Shown here: positions 18,380 to 26,105 of the stretch, piece by piece | Position numbering within the stretch: position 1 is the first letter of the stretch | Layout: each line of letters begins with the position of its first letter | From: an uncultured Bermanella sp. | GTDB lineage: Bacteria; Pseudomonadota; Gammaproteobacteria; Pseudomonadales; Oceanobacteraceae | Reading direction: 5' to 3' | DNA: 64,000 nt | NCBI GenBank assembly: GCA_913058575.1 | Contig: CAJXRF010000009.1 | Coordinates: forward strand, 1-64,000 | Position numbers and translations under genes: made by a program | Notes under the pieces: generated by a model | The model's input: the letters and a program-made list of their open reading frames with translations, nothing else | What the model was told of the DNA's origin: nothing | Database searches by the model: none

Positions 18380-18628
18380 TTAATCTTCTTTTTCTTCAGC
18401 GCGTTTCACGCGAATTTTTAAACCGTCTAGTTCCATGCCATTAAGGTTTTTCATGGCCTTTACGCCTTCACTGTTAGTGGGCATTTCTACAAAGCCAAAA
18501 CCTTTTGATTTACCTGTGGTGGCATCCATTACAAGGTTACAAGACTGCACTTTACCGTAAGATGCAAATAAGCTGCGGATTTCAGTTTCAGTTGTGGAAC
18601 GTGAAAGGTTACGAATTAATAATTTCAT
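18380..18628 (-). CDS. Small RNA-recognition-motif protein
   Basis: This 82-residue protein is a single RRM, the RNA-binding fold of glycine-rich RNA-binding proteins. RNP2 is KLLIRNLSR at residues 2-10 and RNP1 is KGFGFVEM around 43-50, both with the expected aromatic and basic residues. The C-terminus RVKRAEEKED is charged. Bacterial members are often cold-induced and bind single-stranded RNA. It forms a single-gene unit between two hairpins. Confidence 0.92.
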   Translation of the reverse strand: MKLLIRNLSRSTTETEIRSLFASYGKVQSCNLVMDATTGKSKGFGFVEMPTNSEGVKAMKNLNGMELDGLKIRVKRAEEKED

Positions 18629-18726
18629 GGGATACCAAGGAATAACAGAAAACTGGGAAAATAAGCGTTGATTGGCGCTAATTCTAGCAGATAAATATCG
18701 GGCTGTATTGGCATATGGCTAAGCCC

Positions 18727-18768
18727 TAAAACCCAAATACCCAGCCTAGGCTGGGTATTTGGGTTTTA
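18727..18768. terminator. 42-bp perfect palindrome, probable narK terminator
   Basis: The 21 bases from 18727 to 18747 are exactly repeated as reverse complement at 18748-18768, with no central spacer (centre CCT|AGG). The RNA would fold into a long hairpin 42 bases after the narK stop, with TTTT at its base on either strand. It most likely ends narK transcription and shields the RRM gene. Confidence 0.8.
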
Positions 18769-18809
18769 ATTAAAAGACTTAAAGCCTTTTAATGGATGGG
18801 ACAGTGAGC

Positions 18810-20474
18810 CTATGGGTTGTAGAACTCACCATTTTTACGAAGGTAGAAGAACCAGTTAACCAGTAGGCAAACGCCGTAGAAAACCGCAAACCCCACTAAG
18901 GCATTTTCTGGTGTGGTGAGTTTAATTTGCTCACCTAGTACTTTAGGAATGTAGAAGGCACCGTATGCCGCGACTGCTGAAGTCCAGCCCAGTACAGGGC
19001 CCGCTTGTTCTTTGTTAAACACCATGGAAATAGTGCGGAAAGTAGAGCCATTGCCGATGCCAGTAGCCGCGAATAACAGTAAGAACAATACAAAGAAAGG
19101 CACAAAATACTCTTCTGGTGTAGCTGACTGATAGGCCAGTTGCATGAAGTACGCAACGCCTAGCGCCGCACCTACCATTACCGCTGCACAAATTTGTGTT
19201 ACCAGTGCACCACCAATTTTATCCGCTACCCAGCCACCTACAGGGCGAATAAGCGCGCCAATGAAAGGCCCCATCCAAGCATACATAAGGGCACTTGGGC
19301 CATTAGCATTCGCCATGTCGTGATTCATAACACCGTCTACCATCACATGCTGATAACCAAATATCACCTTAATAGATAGTGGGAAAGAAGCAGCAAAGCC
19401 AATGAATGAACCAAAAGTCATGGTGTAAATAACGCTCATTACCCAAGTGTGCTTGTTACCAAAAATTTTGTATTGACGGCTTAACGATTCACCAATAGAG
19501 CCTGGAATCATTTTAAGAGCCAGCACCGTTAAGGTAATAACAATCAGCAGTACTATTTCTTTAGGAACGCCAAAGCCCGAGCCGTTTACCTTTTCAGGCA
19601 GTAGCAACCAAAGACCGAAAATCGCCGTGGCAAAGCCCACCAATAACATGCCTGACATACCCGCAATGGCGCCTACTGGGTTTGGAATTTTAGGAGAAAC
19701 GTGGTCAGCACGTAGGTTGTTCATACCAAACCAACCGGCAAAGGCCAATGGTATTAACAGTAACAACCAAACAAAACCGGCGTTATGAATGAAAGATTCT
19801 GTTCCGGCTGGAATTTTACCAATCAAGGTACCTGAAGTGTTTTGCAATATCATGGGTTCGCCGCCAAAAATGGCGAAGGTCATGAATAAAGGCACCACGA
19901 TTTGCATGGTGGTCACGCCAAAATTACCCAAGCCTGCGTTTAAGCCTAGTGCTAAACCTTGCTGCTTTTTAGGGTAGAAAAAGTTGATGTTAGACATAGA
20001 AGACGCGAAGTTACCGCCCCCTAAACCTGATAATAATGCCAAGCACTGAAACACCCAAAGTGGGGTATTTTGATCTTGCAAAGCGAAGCCCGTGCCGACG
20101 GCAGGAATCATTAATAATGCAGTGGTAAAGAAAATAACGTTACGCCCGCCAAATGGGCGAATAAAGAAACTACTGGGAATTCGTAATGTGGCACCGGTTA
20201 AACCGGCAATGGCCATAAGCGAGAACAGTTCAGATTTTGCGTATGGAAAACCAAGGTTAAGCATTTGTACTGTGATGATGCCCCAGTACAACCAAACCGC
20301 AAACCCTGCTAACAAGCTAGGAATTGAGATCCATAGGTTTCGACTGGCCACCGCCTTCCCGGTGCTTTGCCAAAAGGTGGCGTCTTCAGGATCCCAATCG
20401 TGGATATCCTTGCCCCCTTTGTAGTCCTTCGAAGGTGTTTTACCTTCTCCAGTCTGTTGATATTGTGTGGACAT
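18810..20474 (-). CDS. narK: Nitrate/nitrite MFS transporter NarK
   Basis: NarK brings nitrate into the cytoplasm to NarG and/or exports nitrite. The 554-residue product has about twelve membrane segments after a hydrophilic N-terminus of about 45 residues. Nitrate-signature-like glycine motifs are visible: GLGGGNFASSMSNINFFYP and GLNAGLGNFGVTTMQ in the first half, ATGIGNGSTFRTISMVF in the second. I start at the ATG at 20474 (MSTQYQQ) with GGAGG just upstream; an in-frame TTG at 20486 overlaps that site. It is divergent from narL rather than joined to narG. NarL heptamers and an FNR-like box lie in the shared region. Confidence 0.93.
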   Translation of the reverse strand: MSTQYQQTGEGKTPSKDYKGGKDIHDWDPEDATFWQSTGKAVASRNLWISIPSLLAGFAVWLYWGIITVQMLNLGFPYAKSELFSLMAIAGLTGATLRIPSSFFIRPFGGRNVIFFTTALLMIPAVGTGFALQDQNTPLWVFQCLALLSGLGGGNFASSMSNINFFYPKKQQGLALGLNAGLGNFGVTTMQIVVPLFMTFAIFGGEPMILQNTSGTLIGKIPAGTESFIHNAGFVWLLLLIPLAFAGWFGMNNLRADHVSPKIPNPVGAIAGMSGMLLVGFATAIFGLWLLLPEKVNGSGFGVPKEIVLLIVITLTVLALKMIPGSIGESLSRQYKIFGNKHTWVMSVIYTMTFGSFIGFAASFPLSIKVIFGYQHVMVDGVMNHDMANANGPSALMYAWMGPFIGALIRPVGGWVADKIGGALVTQICAAVMVGAALGVAYFMQLAYQSATPEEYFVPFFVLFLLLFAATGIGNGSTFRTISMVFNKEQAGPVLGWTSAVAAYGAFYIPKVLGEQIKLTTPENALVGFAVFYGVCLLVNWFFYLRKNGEFYNP

Positions 20475-20678
20475 AACGACCTCCAAGTGAATATTTTTGT
20501 GCTTCCAAGTTCACTATGCAATGGGGCCTTAAAGCCCACAATAATCAGAAGGGGGTAGCTAAATAGCTGTAAATAAAGACGATTTTCAAGTTTTACGCAA
20601 AAATACGCTAAACACTTAAAATTTTTAAGGATAAAGCGTAAAAGCTAAGTGTTTTGGGGGAGGCTAAATAGGGTAAAC

Positions 20679-20699
20679 TACCTACTGCGGAGTACCTAT
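20679..20699. promoter_or_regulatory. NarL heptamers between narK and narL
   Basis: TACCTAC-TG-CGGAGTA at 20679-20694 is a 7-2-7 inverted pair with the same left half as the site before narG. TACCTAT at 20693-20699 is a perfect heptamer overlapping its end. Relative to a narL start near 20804 they lie about 105-125 bases upstream. The rest of the 417-bp region up to narK shows no other clear signal. Confidence 0.65.
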
Positions 20700-20755
20700 A
20701 TCGGATGCCTGTATGGGGTGTTGGGATAGTGGTAAATTAAAAGCTCTCGTTAATA

Positions 20756-20769
20756 TTGATACATGTCAA
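20756..20769. promoter_or_regulatory. FNR-like box upstream of narL
   Basis: TTGATACATGTCAA differs from the FNR consensus at one base. A class II layout would place the narL start near 20804, with TAATGA/GATAAC at 20790-20799 as a weak -10. Use by narK is possible, but then the NarL heptamers would fall downstream of its start. Confidence 0.6.
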
Positions 20770-20891
20770 AGCCTGTTTTACTTTTTAGGTAATGATAACA
20801 ACCATGACAGAGTACATTGCCGCCAATTAGACCTATCTGTTTTGGGTTAGTATGCAGTGTAAGTGTGGAATGCGTAACCAAAGAGGTTTTT

Positions 20892-21566
20892 ATGACAGAT
20901 GCTGCAACCTTAATGATTGTTGATGATCATCCCTTACTGCGTAAAGGGCTGCGTCAGCTTATTGAATTTGAAGATGATTTAGAAATTATCGCTGAAGCCA
21001 GTGGCGGAGCAGAAGCCTTAGAGTTAATGAGTAATCTTAAGCAAGATTTAGATCAAGAACCTGACCTGATTATTTTAGATCTTAATATGCAAGGCATGGA
21101 TGGCATTGAAACATTAAAAGCCATGCGCGCTAAAGGTGTAACCTCACGCATCGTGATGTACACCGTAAGTGATCATGATGAAGATGTAGTGGCGGCTATT
21201 ACAGGTGGTGCCGACGGCTTTTTATTAAAAGACATGGAGCCAGAAGAAGTACTTGAAAAAATCAAGCAAGCCGCGCTTGGAAAAATGGTCATTAGTGAGC
21301 GTTTAACAGAAGTATTGGCCAGCGCGCTGCGCCGTCCTCAGAAAAAAGTTAATAATATTATCGACAGTCTAACCGGCCGTGAACTGGAAATTTTAAAGCT
21401 TATTTCTAAGGGCTTAAGTAATAAATTAATTGCCCGTGAATTAGATATTAGCGATGGCACCGTTAAAGTGCACGTTAAACACTTGTTGAAAAAAATGGAT
21501 TTAAAAAGCCGTGTAGAAGCGGCCGTTTGGATGGTGGGTGAACAAAAGGTCACCACAGAAATATAA
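20892..21566 (+). CDS. narL: Nitrate response regulator NarL
   Basis: NarL receives phosphate from NarX and activates nar genes through TACYYMT heptamers. The 224-residue product has a receiver domain (MIVDDHPLLRKG, phospho-Asp in IILDLNMQGMDG, LLKDMEPEEVL) and a LuxR-type HTH (LTGRELEILKLISKGLSNKL, GTVKVHVKHLLKKM, LKSRVEAAVW), very close to E. coli NarL. I start at the ATG at 20892 with AGAGG upstream; an in-frame TTG at 20817 would add 25 residues unlike the family. moeA follows 130 bp later and may be co-transcribed. Confidence 0.93.
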   Translation: MTDAATLMIVDDHPLLRKGLRQLIEFEDDLEIIAEASGGAEALELMSNLKQDLDQEPDLIILDLNMQGMDGIETLKAMRAKGVTSRIVMYTVSDHDEDVVAAITGGADGFLLKDMEPEEVLEKIKQAALGKMVISERLTEVLASALRRPQKKVNNIIDSLTGRELEILKLISKGLSNKLIARELDISDGTVKVHVKHLLKKMDLKSRVEAAVWMVGEQKVTTEI

Positions 21567-21696
21567 ATTAAAGGGGTAGCTTTTAGAATTCACTTTTCAC
21601 TAAAGAGTGCCCCATGTTGTTTTTTTAATGTGTGTCAGTGTCAGACTGCCTGAGTTAACATATTAAATACTTCCTTTAGTTAAAGAGAAACGTTAA

Positions 21697-22932
21697 ATGG
21701 TTGATTGCTGTAGCGCTCCGGGTCTTGTGACAATTGAAGATGCCATGGAGCAATTACTGGCCATGGTTAATAATAACCAAGCAGTAGAAACGGTTGATTT
21801 AGAAGATGCCCTTGGCCGAATATTGGCCAGTGATCAATCCAGTAGCCTGAACATCCCCCCTGAAGACAACAGCGCCATGGACGGGTACGCGGTGCGCTAT
21901 CAAGATGCCGTTGCAGGCGCGCAATTAAACATGGTGGCAAAAGTATTTGCCGGGCACCCCTTAACCCAAACCATTCAAAAAGGCGATTGTGTGCGCATCA
22001 TGACCGGTGGGCAAGTGCCAGAGGGTTGCGATGCCGTTATCATGCAAGAAAACACCACAGCCAATGGTGATGTAATTACCATTAATCAAGCTGTTTTAGA
22101 TGGGGAGCACATTCGCCGACAAGGTGAAGACATTAAAGTGGGCCAAACCGTACTGGTGAAAGGGCGTCGCTTAACTTCTGCAGACATAGGCTCGTTGGCT
22201 GGTTTGGGCAGTCAAAAAATCAGTGTCTATAAAAAATTATCCATAGCGTTAATTAGCACCGGGGATGAACTTAAAAAACCAGGTTCAACATTAGCCCCTG
22301 GGCAGTTTTATGAAAGTAATGGCTATACGGTAAATGCGTTATTAACACGCTTAGATGTGAACATAATAAATTTTGGCATTATCGAAGACAGCATTGAAAA
22401 GCTTACTGAAGTGTTTACTCAAGCCGATGAACAAGCTGATATTGTTATTACCAGTGGTGGCGTATCTGTGGGGGAAGCAGATTACACCAAAACCGTATTG
22501 GAAAAATTAGGAAAAATTGCTTTTTGGAAACTGGCCATTAAACCCGGCAAGCCCTTTGCATTTGGCTTACTGCCCAGTAGTTATTTCATTGGCTTGCCCG
22601 GTAACCCAGTTAGCGCCATGGTGACCTTGCATCAATTGGCCGTACCTTTAATTCGTAAAGCCTCAGGGGAAAGCCCTAAAACACCTTTGCGTTTAACCGC
22701 CACCACCAGCGCAAAAATAGGTAAGCGCCCTGGGCGTACCGATTTTCAGCGTGGTAATTATGAAGTGAATGACAGCGGGCAGTTAATGGTGAGTCCTAAT
22801 GGTGCGCAAGGATCGGGTATCTTAAGCTCCATGAGCCGAGCGAACTGTTACATTATTCTAGAAAAAGATCGTGGCAGCGTAACTGCAGGAGAACAAGTAA
22901 TCATTGAGCCTTTTGATGAATTACTAAGTTAA
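21697..22932 (+). CDS. moeA: Molybdopterin molybdenumtransferase MoeA
   Basis: MoeA inserts molybdenum into adenylated molybdopterin, the late step of the cofactor needed by NarG. The 411 residues show the family order: PPEDNSAMDGYAVRY near 52-66, IMTGGQVPEGCDAVIMQE, a MoCF-like domain with ISTGDEL and ITSGGVSVGEADYTK, KPGKPFAFG, GLPGNPVSA, and a small C-terminal beta domain. It follows narL by 130 bp, fitting nitrate respiration. The last 85 bp of the gene reappear, damaged, at 22991-23074. Confidence 0.95.
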   Translation: MVDCCSAPGLVTIEDAMEQLLAMVNNNQAVETVDLEDALGRILASDQSSSLNIPPEDNSAMDGYAVRYQDAVAGAQLNMVAKVFAGHPLTQTIQKGDCVRIMTGGQVPEGCDAVIMQENTTANGDVITINQAVLDGEHIRRQGEDIKVGQTVLVKGRRLTSADIGSLAGLGSQKISVYKKLSIALISTGDELKKPGSTLAPGQFYESNGYTVNALLTRLDVNIINFGIIEDSIEKLTEVFTQADEQADIVITSGGVSVGEADYTKTVLEKLGKIAFWKLAIKPGKPFAFGLLPSSYFIGLPGNPVSAMVTLHQLAVPLIRKASGESPKTPLRLTATTSAKIGKRPGRTDFQRGNYEVNDSGQLMVSPNGAQGSGILSSMSRANCYIILEKDRGSVTAGEQVIIEPFDELLS

Positions 22933-22990
22933 TAATTCACATTGAAATTTCAAGAATCAAGCTTAATGAGCCATCTATGATCAAGGCCGC

Positions 22991-23074
22991 TTACATTACT
23001 TTAGAAAAAATCGTGGCAGTGTAACTGCGAGAGAACAAGTAATCATTGAGCCTTTTGATGAATTATTGAGTTAA
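22991..23074 (+). pseudogene. Decayed copy of the moeA 3' end
   Basis: These 84 bp match the last 85 bp of moeA (22848-22932) except for a one-base deletion and several substitutions, and both end in the same stop context (GTTAA). The 58 bp between the copies is unrelated. The deletion breaks the frame, so it is a relic. It may come from a partial duplication or from loss of a second moeA. Confidence 0.88.
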
Positions 23075-23096
23075 ATTTCTTGTTGAACCGTTTATT

Positions 23097-23126
23097 AATT
23101 CCGCCTCTCTAGGCGGAATTTTCATT
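23097..23126 (+). terminator. Terminator after moeA and its relic
   Basis: AATTCCGCCT pairs with AGGCGGAATT around the loop CTCT, followed by TTCATTTC. It lies past the relic, so transcripts of moeA probably include it. The remaining region up to 23412 holds no gene. Confidence 0.8.
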
Positions 23127-23188
23127 TCTCCTCCATCACTTCCTTTTAATAGTAAACCAGAAAACGCTAATTATATTTTCAATGAGTC

Positions 23189-23202
23189 TTGATATTCAGC
23201 AA
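23189..23202. promoter_or_regulatory. Weak FNR-like box upstream of the second CBS gene
   Basis: TTGATATTCAGCAA differs from consensus at one base, but in the important TCAA half. It lies 211 bp before the start codon, further than usual. The repeated CTCTCAATG runs at 23270-23290 look like simple sequence only. Confidence 0.3.
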
Positions 23203-23412
23203 TGGCGAGTCGGCTTAGGGGAAGATGATGGGTGTTAAAGTTTCCTTTATTTAATTTTATTCAATTCTCTCAATGCTCTCAATGCTCTTAATTAAAAAAT
23301 TAATAACCCTTAAGTCTAAAAAATTAGGTGAGCTTATGAGTCACATCGTCTATATTAATTAACAAGACAATAATGATTGAACTGTTAATTTAAGCACTAA
23401 AAAGGGGCTTAT

Positions 23413-23886
23413 ATGAAAACTGAAATATGTGCACAAGACATTATGACACCTCAGGTGCTCATGGCCTATGAAGGATGGTCTATTAAGCGCTTATCTGAGT
23501 TCTTTATGAAAAATAAAATCAGTGGAGCCCCTGTTATTGCCAGCGACCATAGTCTTGTGGGGGTGGTGACGTTTTCCGATATTGTGTTATTTGAAAGCAA
23601 AAGCGTTCAGGAGAAAAGTAAGTTACTGGAAGAGGTTTACGCCGAATTTGTAGGGCAGCAATATGACGAAGACATTATGCGGCAAATGGCCAGCAAGGCC
23701 GATGAAAGTTGTACGGTAAATCAGGTCATGACCCCAGAGGTGGTGCAGGTAGATGCTAAGGCCAATTTGCAAGAAGTGGCTTATATTATGTTGCAGCATG
23801 GCATTCGGCGCATATTTGTCAGTAAACTGGGTCTTATTGCAGGGGTGATTAGCACCAGTAACATCTTAAAAGCCATTGCCAAGTAA
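23413..23886 (+). CDS. Two-CBS-domain protein (copy 2)
   Basis: The 157-residue paralogue of the protein at 9396-9881 shares long identical stretches, including MAYEGWSIKRLS, ISGAPVIASDH and GIRRIFVS. It has two CBS motifs (QDIMTPQVLMAYEGWS and NQVMTPEVVQVDA) and no other domain. AAGGGG precedes the ATG. It ends the narL-moeA side of the second nitrate block, as its twin ends the first. An adenosine-nucleotide ligand is expected for the family. The clear FNR box of copy 1 is not repeated here. Confidence 0.87.
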   Translation: MKTEICAQDIMTPQVLMAYEGWSIKRLSEFFMKNKISGAPVIASDHSLVGVVTFSDIVLFESKSVQEKSKLLEEVYAEFVGQQYDEDIMRQMASKADESCTVNQVMTPEVVQVDAKANLQEVAYIMLQHGIRRIFVSKLGLIAGVISTSNILKAIAK

Positions 23887-24192
23887 AACCCCATATGTGA
23901 GCACTTTCTCTAGGGTGCTCGACTGAAGTTAACCTTTGAAGTGTGTGCTCACTGTTTGTAAGTGTATTGTTTTTATGGGCCATCTCTAAACTTTCCCACT
24001 CATGAATGCCCTTTAACGAATAGGTTGGTTCTTGCCTAACCCATATCACTAGATTCTAAAATGTAGAGAAATCAGATTTATTCGGCCATGGTGAAAATCT
24101 TAAAAATATGACACCTTAATATGGCATTAGTGGAACCCTTTCGTTGAATATTCATTGATAGATTTAGCCGCCTAAGTAAATAAGCCGTTTTT
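23887..24192. other. Non-coding stretch, nothing recognised
   Basis: Downstream of the second CBS gene I see only a weak hairpin (GAGCAC at 23899 with GTGCTC at 23915) lacking a T-run. No coding frame with a credible start is present. Confidence 0.5.
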
Positions 24193-24220
24193 TTGCATGG
24201 CACCATTTAAATTTCATAAT
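24193..24220 (+). promoter_or_regulatory. Possible sigma-70 promoter for the MBL-fold gene
   Basis: TTGCAT, a 16-base spacer and CATAAT lie 66 bp before the ATG at 24287. Both hexamers deviate from consensus. Confidence 0.35.
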
Positions 24221-24286
24221 GCAAAATTTGTAACATTAGCCCTTAACAATCGCAGTATTAGCCCGTAAAAGGTGGTCAGAATTTTA

Positions 24287-25240
24287 ATGAATAACATTAA
24301 CATGCTTGATTTAGGTTGGGGCATTACCCAGTTAGACACTCACTTTCAGCGCCCTAATATGGCCGCTTGCTATATTGTTCAAGATGCTGGCGAAGTAGCC
24401 ATCATAGAAACGGGTACCAAAGACACGGTCCCGCTTATATTAGAGTGTTTAAAACAGCTAGGTTTATCTGAAAGCCAAGTGAAATACATCATACCCACTC
24501 ATGTGCATTTAGATCATGCGGGTGGTGTGGGGTTATTGATGCAGTCCTTACCAGGGGCCACTTTGGTGGTGCATGAAAAAGGCGCGCGCCATATGATAGA
24601 CCCTAGTAAGCTGCAAGCAGGTGCCACGGCCGTGTATGGTGCCGCTGAATTTAACAAAACCTACGGTAATTTATTGCCCGTAGATGAAAAACGTGTGATC
24701 AGTCCTGCTCACAAAGATACTCTTAAATTGGGCGAACGAGTGTTAACGTTTCTGGATACACCTGGGCATGCTCGTCATCATTTCTGTGTATTTGACCGCG
24801 CCAGTGAAGGCTTTTTCACTGGCGACACTTTTGGTTTGGCTTACCAAGAATTAACCAACGAAAATGGCCCCTTTTTATTTCCCACCACCACACCCGTTCA
24901 GTTTGACCCTGAAGCGCTTAAGAACTCCATACGCTTATTGTTAGATTACACACCTAAACGCATGTTTTTGACCCATTATGGGGTGCTGGAGAACCCAAGC
25001 CCTCATGGTGAGCGATTAATCACTCAAGTGGATGAACTGGTCTCTTTGGCTAAAACAGCTGCTCAAGAGTGCGAACCGGGCAGTGAAGAATATGTCACCT
25101 TGTTAAATCAAATATTAATGACGCACTTTTTAGGCAATTTAGAAAAACATAACTGTTTATTGAGTGTGCAAGAGCAACAAGCTGTAATAAAAACAGATGT
25201 TTTGTTAAACGCCCAAGGCCTTGGGGTATGGCTAAGTTAA
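24287..25240 (+). CDS. Metallo-beta-lactamase-fold hydrolase
   Basis: The 317-residue cytoplasmic protein has the MBL zinc motif THVHLDHAGG (about residues 74-83), then later DTPGHARHHFCVFD and FTGDTFG and MFLTHYG, giving the full set of metal ligands. A helical tail of about 100 residues follows. The family includes hydrolases of thioesters and lactones; the substrate cannot be read. I start at the ATG at 24287 (MNNINMLDLGWG) with AAAGGTGG upstream, not at the in-frame GTG at 24272. Confidence 0.85.
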   Translation: MNNINMLDLGWGITQLDTHFQRPNMAACYIVQDAGEVAIIETGTKDTVPLILECLKQLGLSESQVKYIIPTHVHLDHAGGVGLLMQSLPGATLVVHEKGARHMIDPSKLQAGATAVYGAAEFNKTYGNLLPVDEKRVISPAHKDTLKLGERVLTFLDTPGHARHHFCVFDRASEGFFTGDTFGLAYQELTNENGPFLFPTTTPVQFDPEALKNSIRLLLDYTPKRMFLTHYGVLENPSPHGERLITQVDELVSLAKTAAQECEPGSEEYVTLLNQILMTHFLGNLEKHNCLLSVQEQQAVIKTDVLLNAQGLGVWLS

Positions 25241-25407
25241 GGCCCATTTGAAGAAATACAGTGCTACATTGGGTCAACTAAAAGAGGCTTTGGGTTAAGT
25301 CAGTCTCTTAATCGGTTTCTATAGTGGCGGCAAATTAAACAGTCTCAATACGGTGTTAGCCAAGTGACACCGTCTGAGCGCAATTTTATAAACAAGAAAT
25401 TAAATTA

Positions 25408-25935
25408 ATGACAAACACTTCACAAAGCACTCCTGTAAAAACTGTAGCAGATGTTGCCGTGCACACTTTACTGGGTGAATTGGCCGAGCAAGGCATTAAA
25501 ATTCAATTACCAGAAGACGAGCTGGCACTGGTTAAAAACATCCGTCATCTAGACGTAGATGGTGGTGAAGCCGAAAAAGGCGAGATCACCATAGAAATGC
25601 CAGTGGATGAAGACTCTTGGTTTTTTAAATGCCACTTCCCAGGGGACCCTATTATGCCTGGTTGTTTAGGCATTGAAGGCATGTGGCAGTCTATGGGCGT
25701 ATTGCTAGCAGCAAAAGGCTACCACGGAAAATTACGCGCACTGGGCATAGGCGACGTAAAATTTTTAGGGGAAGTGCGCCCGCATCATAAAGTCGTAAGC
25801 TTTAAATTAACCATCGATAAATGCAAAGCCAATCGCAAGATGGTCATGGCTGTGGCCCGTGGCACCGTAGAAGTAGACGGTGAAGAAATTTATGTAGCCG
25901 ATAAACTTAAGGTGGGGGTTATTTTTGAGGAGTGA
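25408..25935 (+). CDS. FabA-like 3-hydroxyacyl-ACP dehydratase with a Glu dyad
   Basis: FabA dehydrates 3-hydroxydecanoyl-ACP and isomerises the product for unsaturated fatty acid synthesis. The 175 residues, the CHFPGDPIMPGCLG motif and the tail ADKLKVGV are FabA-like. His76 is in place, but the partner at the FabA Asp position (His+14) is Glu90 (LGIEGMWQ), the residue used by FabZ. It may therefore differ from FabA in isomerase activity. No fabB is adjacent. It is a single-gene unit ending in a strong terminator. A second fabA may exist elsewhere, so I do not assign the symbol. Confidence 0.85.
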   Translation: MTNTSQSTPVKTVADVAVHTLLGELAEQGIKIQLPEDELALVKNIRHLDVDGGEAEKGEITIEMPVDEDSWFFKCHFPGDPIMPGCLGIEGMWQSMGVLLAAKGYHGKLRALGIGDVKFLGEVRPHHKVVSFKLTIDKCKANRKMVMAVARGTVEVDGEEIYVADKLKVGVIFEE

Positions 25936-25965
25936 CTTATCTCTATTGGAATATTGTATTAATTG

Positions 25966-25988
25966 AAAGGGCCTTTTGGCCCTTTTTT
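25966..25988 (+). terminator. Terminator of the FabA-like gene
   Basis: AAAGGGCC and GGCCCTTT around a TTTT loop, followed by further T, 30 bp after the stop. Confidence 0.9.
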
Positions 25989-26105
25989 ATTGGCTCTTTA
26001 TAGCGTTTTATTTTGTTTGTACGTGTGCAGTTCACATATTGAGTAATTAGTGCTACTTGGGTACCATGGCCGCCTCTCGTAATAGTGTTTCACAAAGGAT
26101 GTTAA

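Noticed and set aside
20475-20486. narK start at the TTG at 20486
   Set aside because: The TTG is part of the ribosome binding site of the ATG at 20474.
21567-21696. Molybdenum cofactor riboswitch before moeA
   Set aside because: The 130-bp gap is short and I see none of the conserved paired regions.
23899-23920. Terminator of the second CBS gene
   Set aside because: The stem is only 6 bp with a 10-base loop and no T-run.
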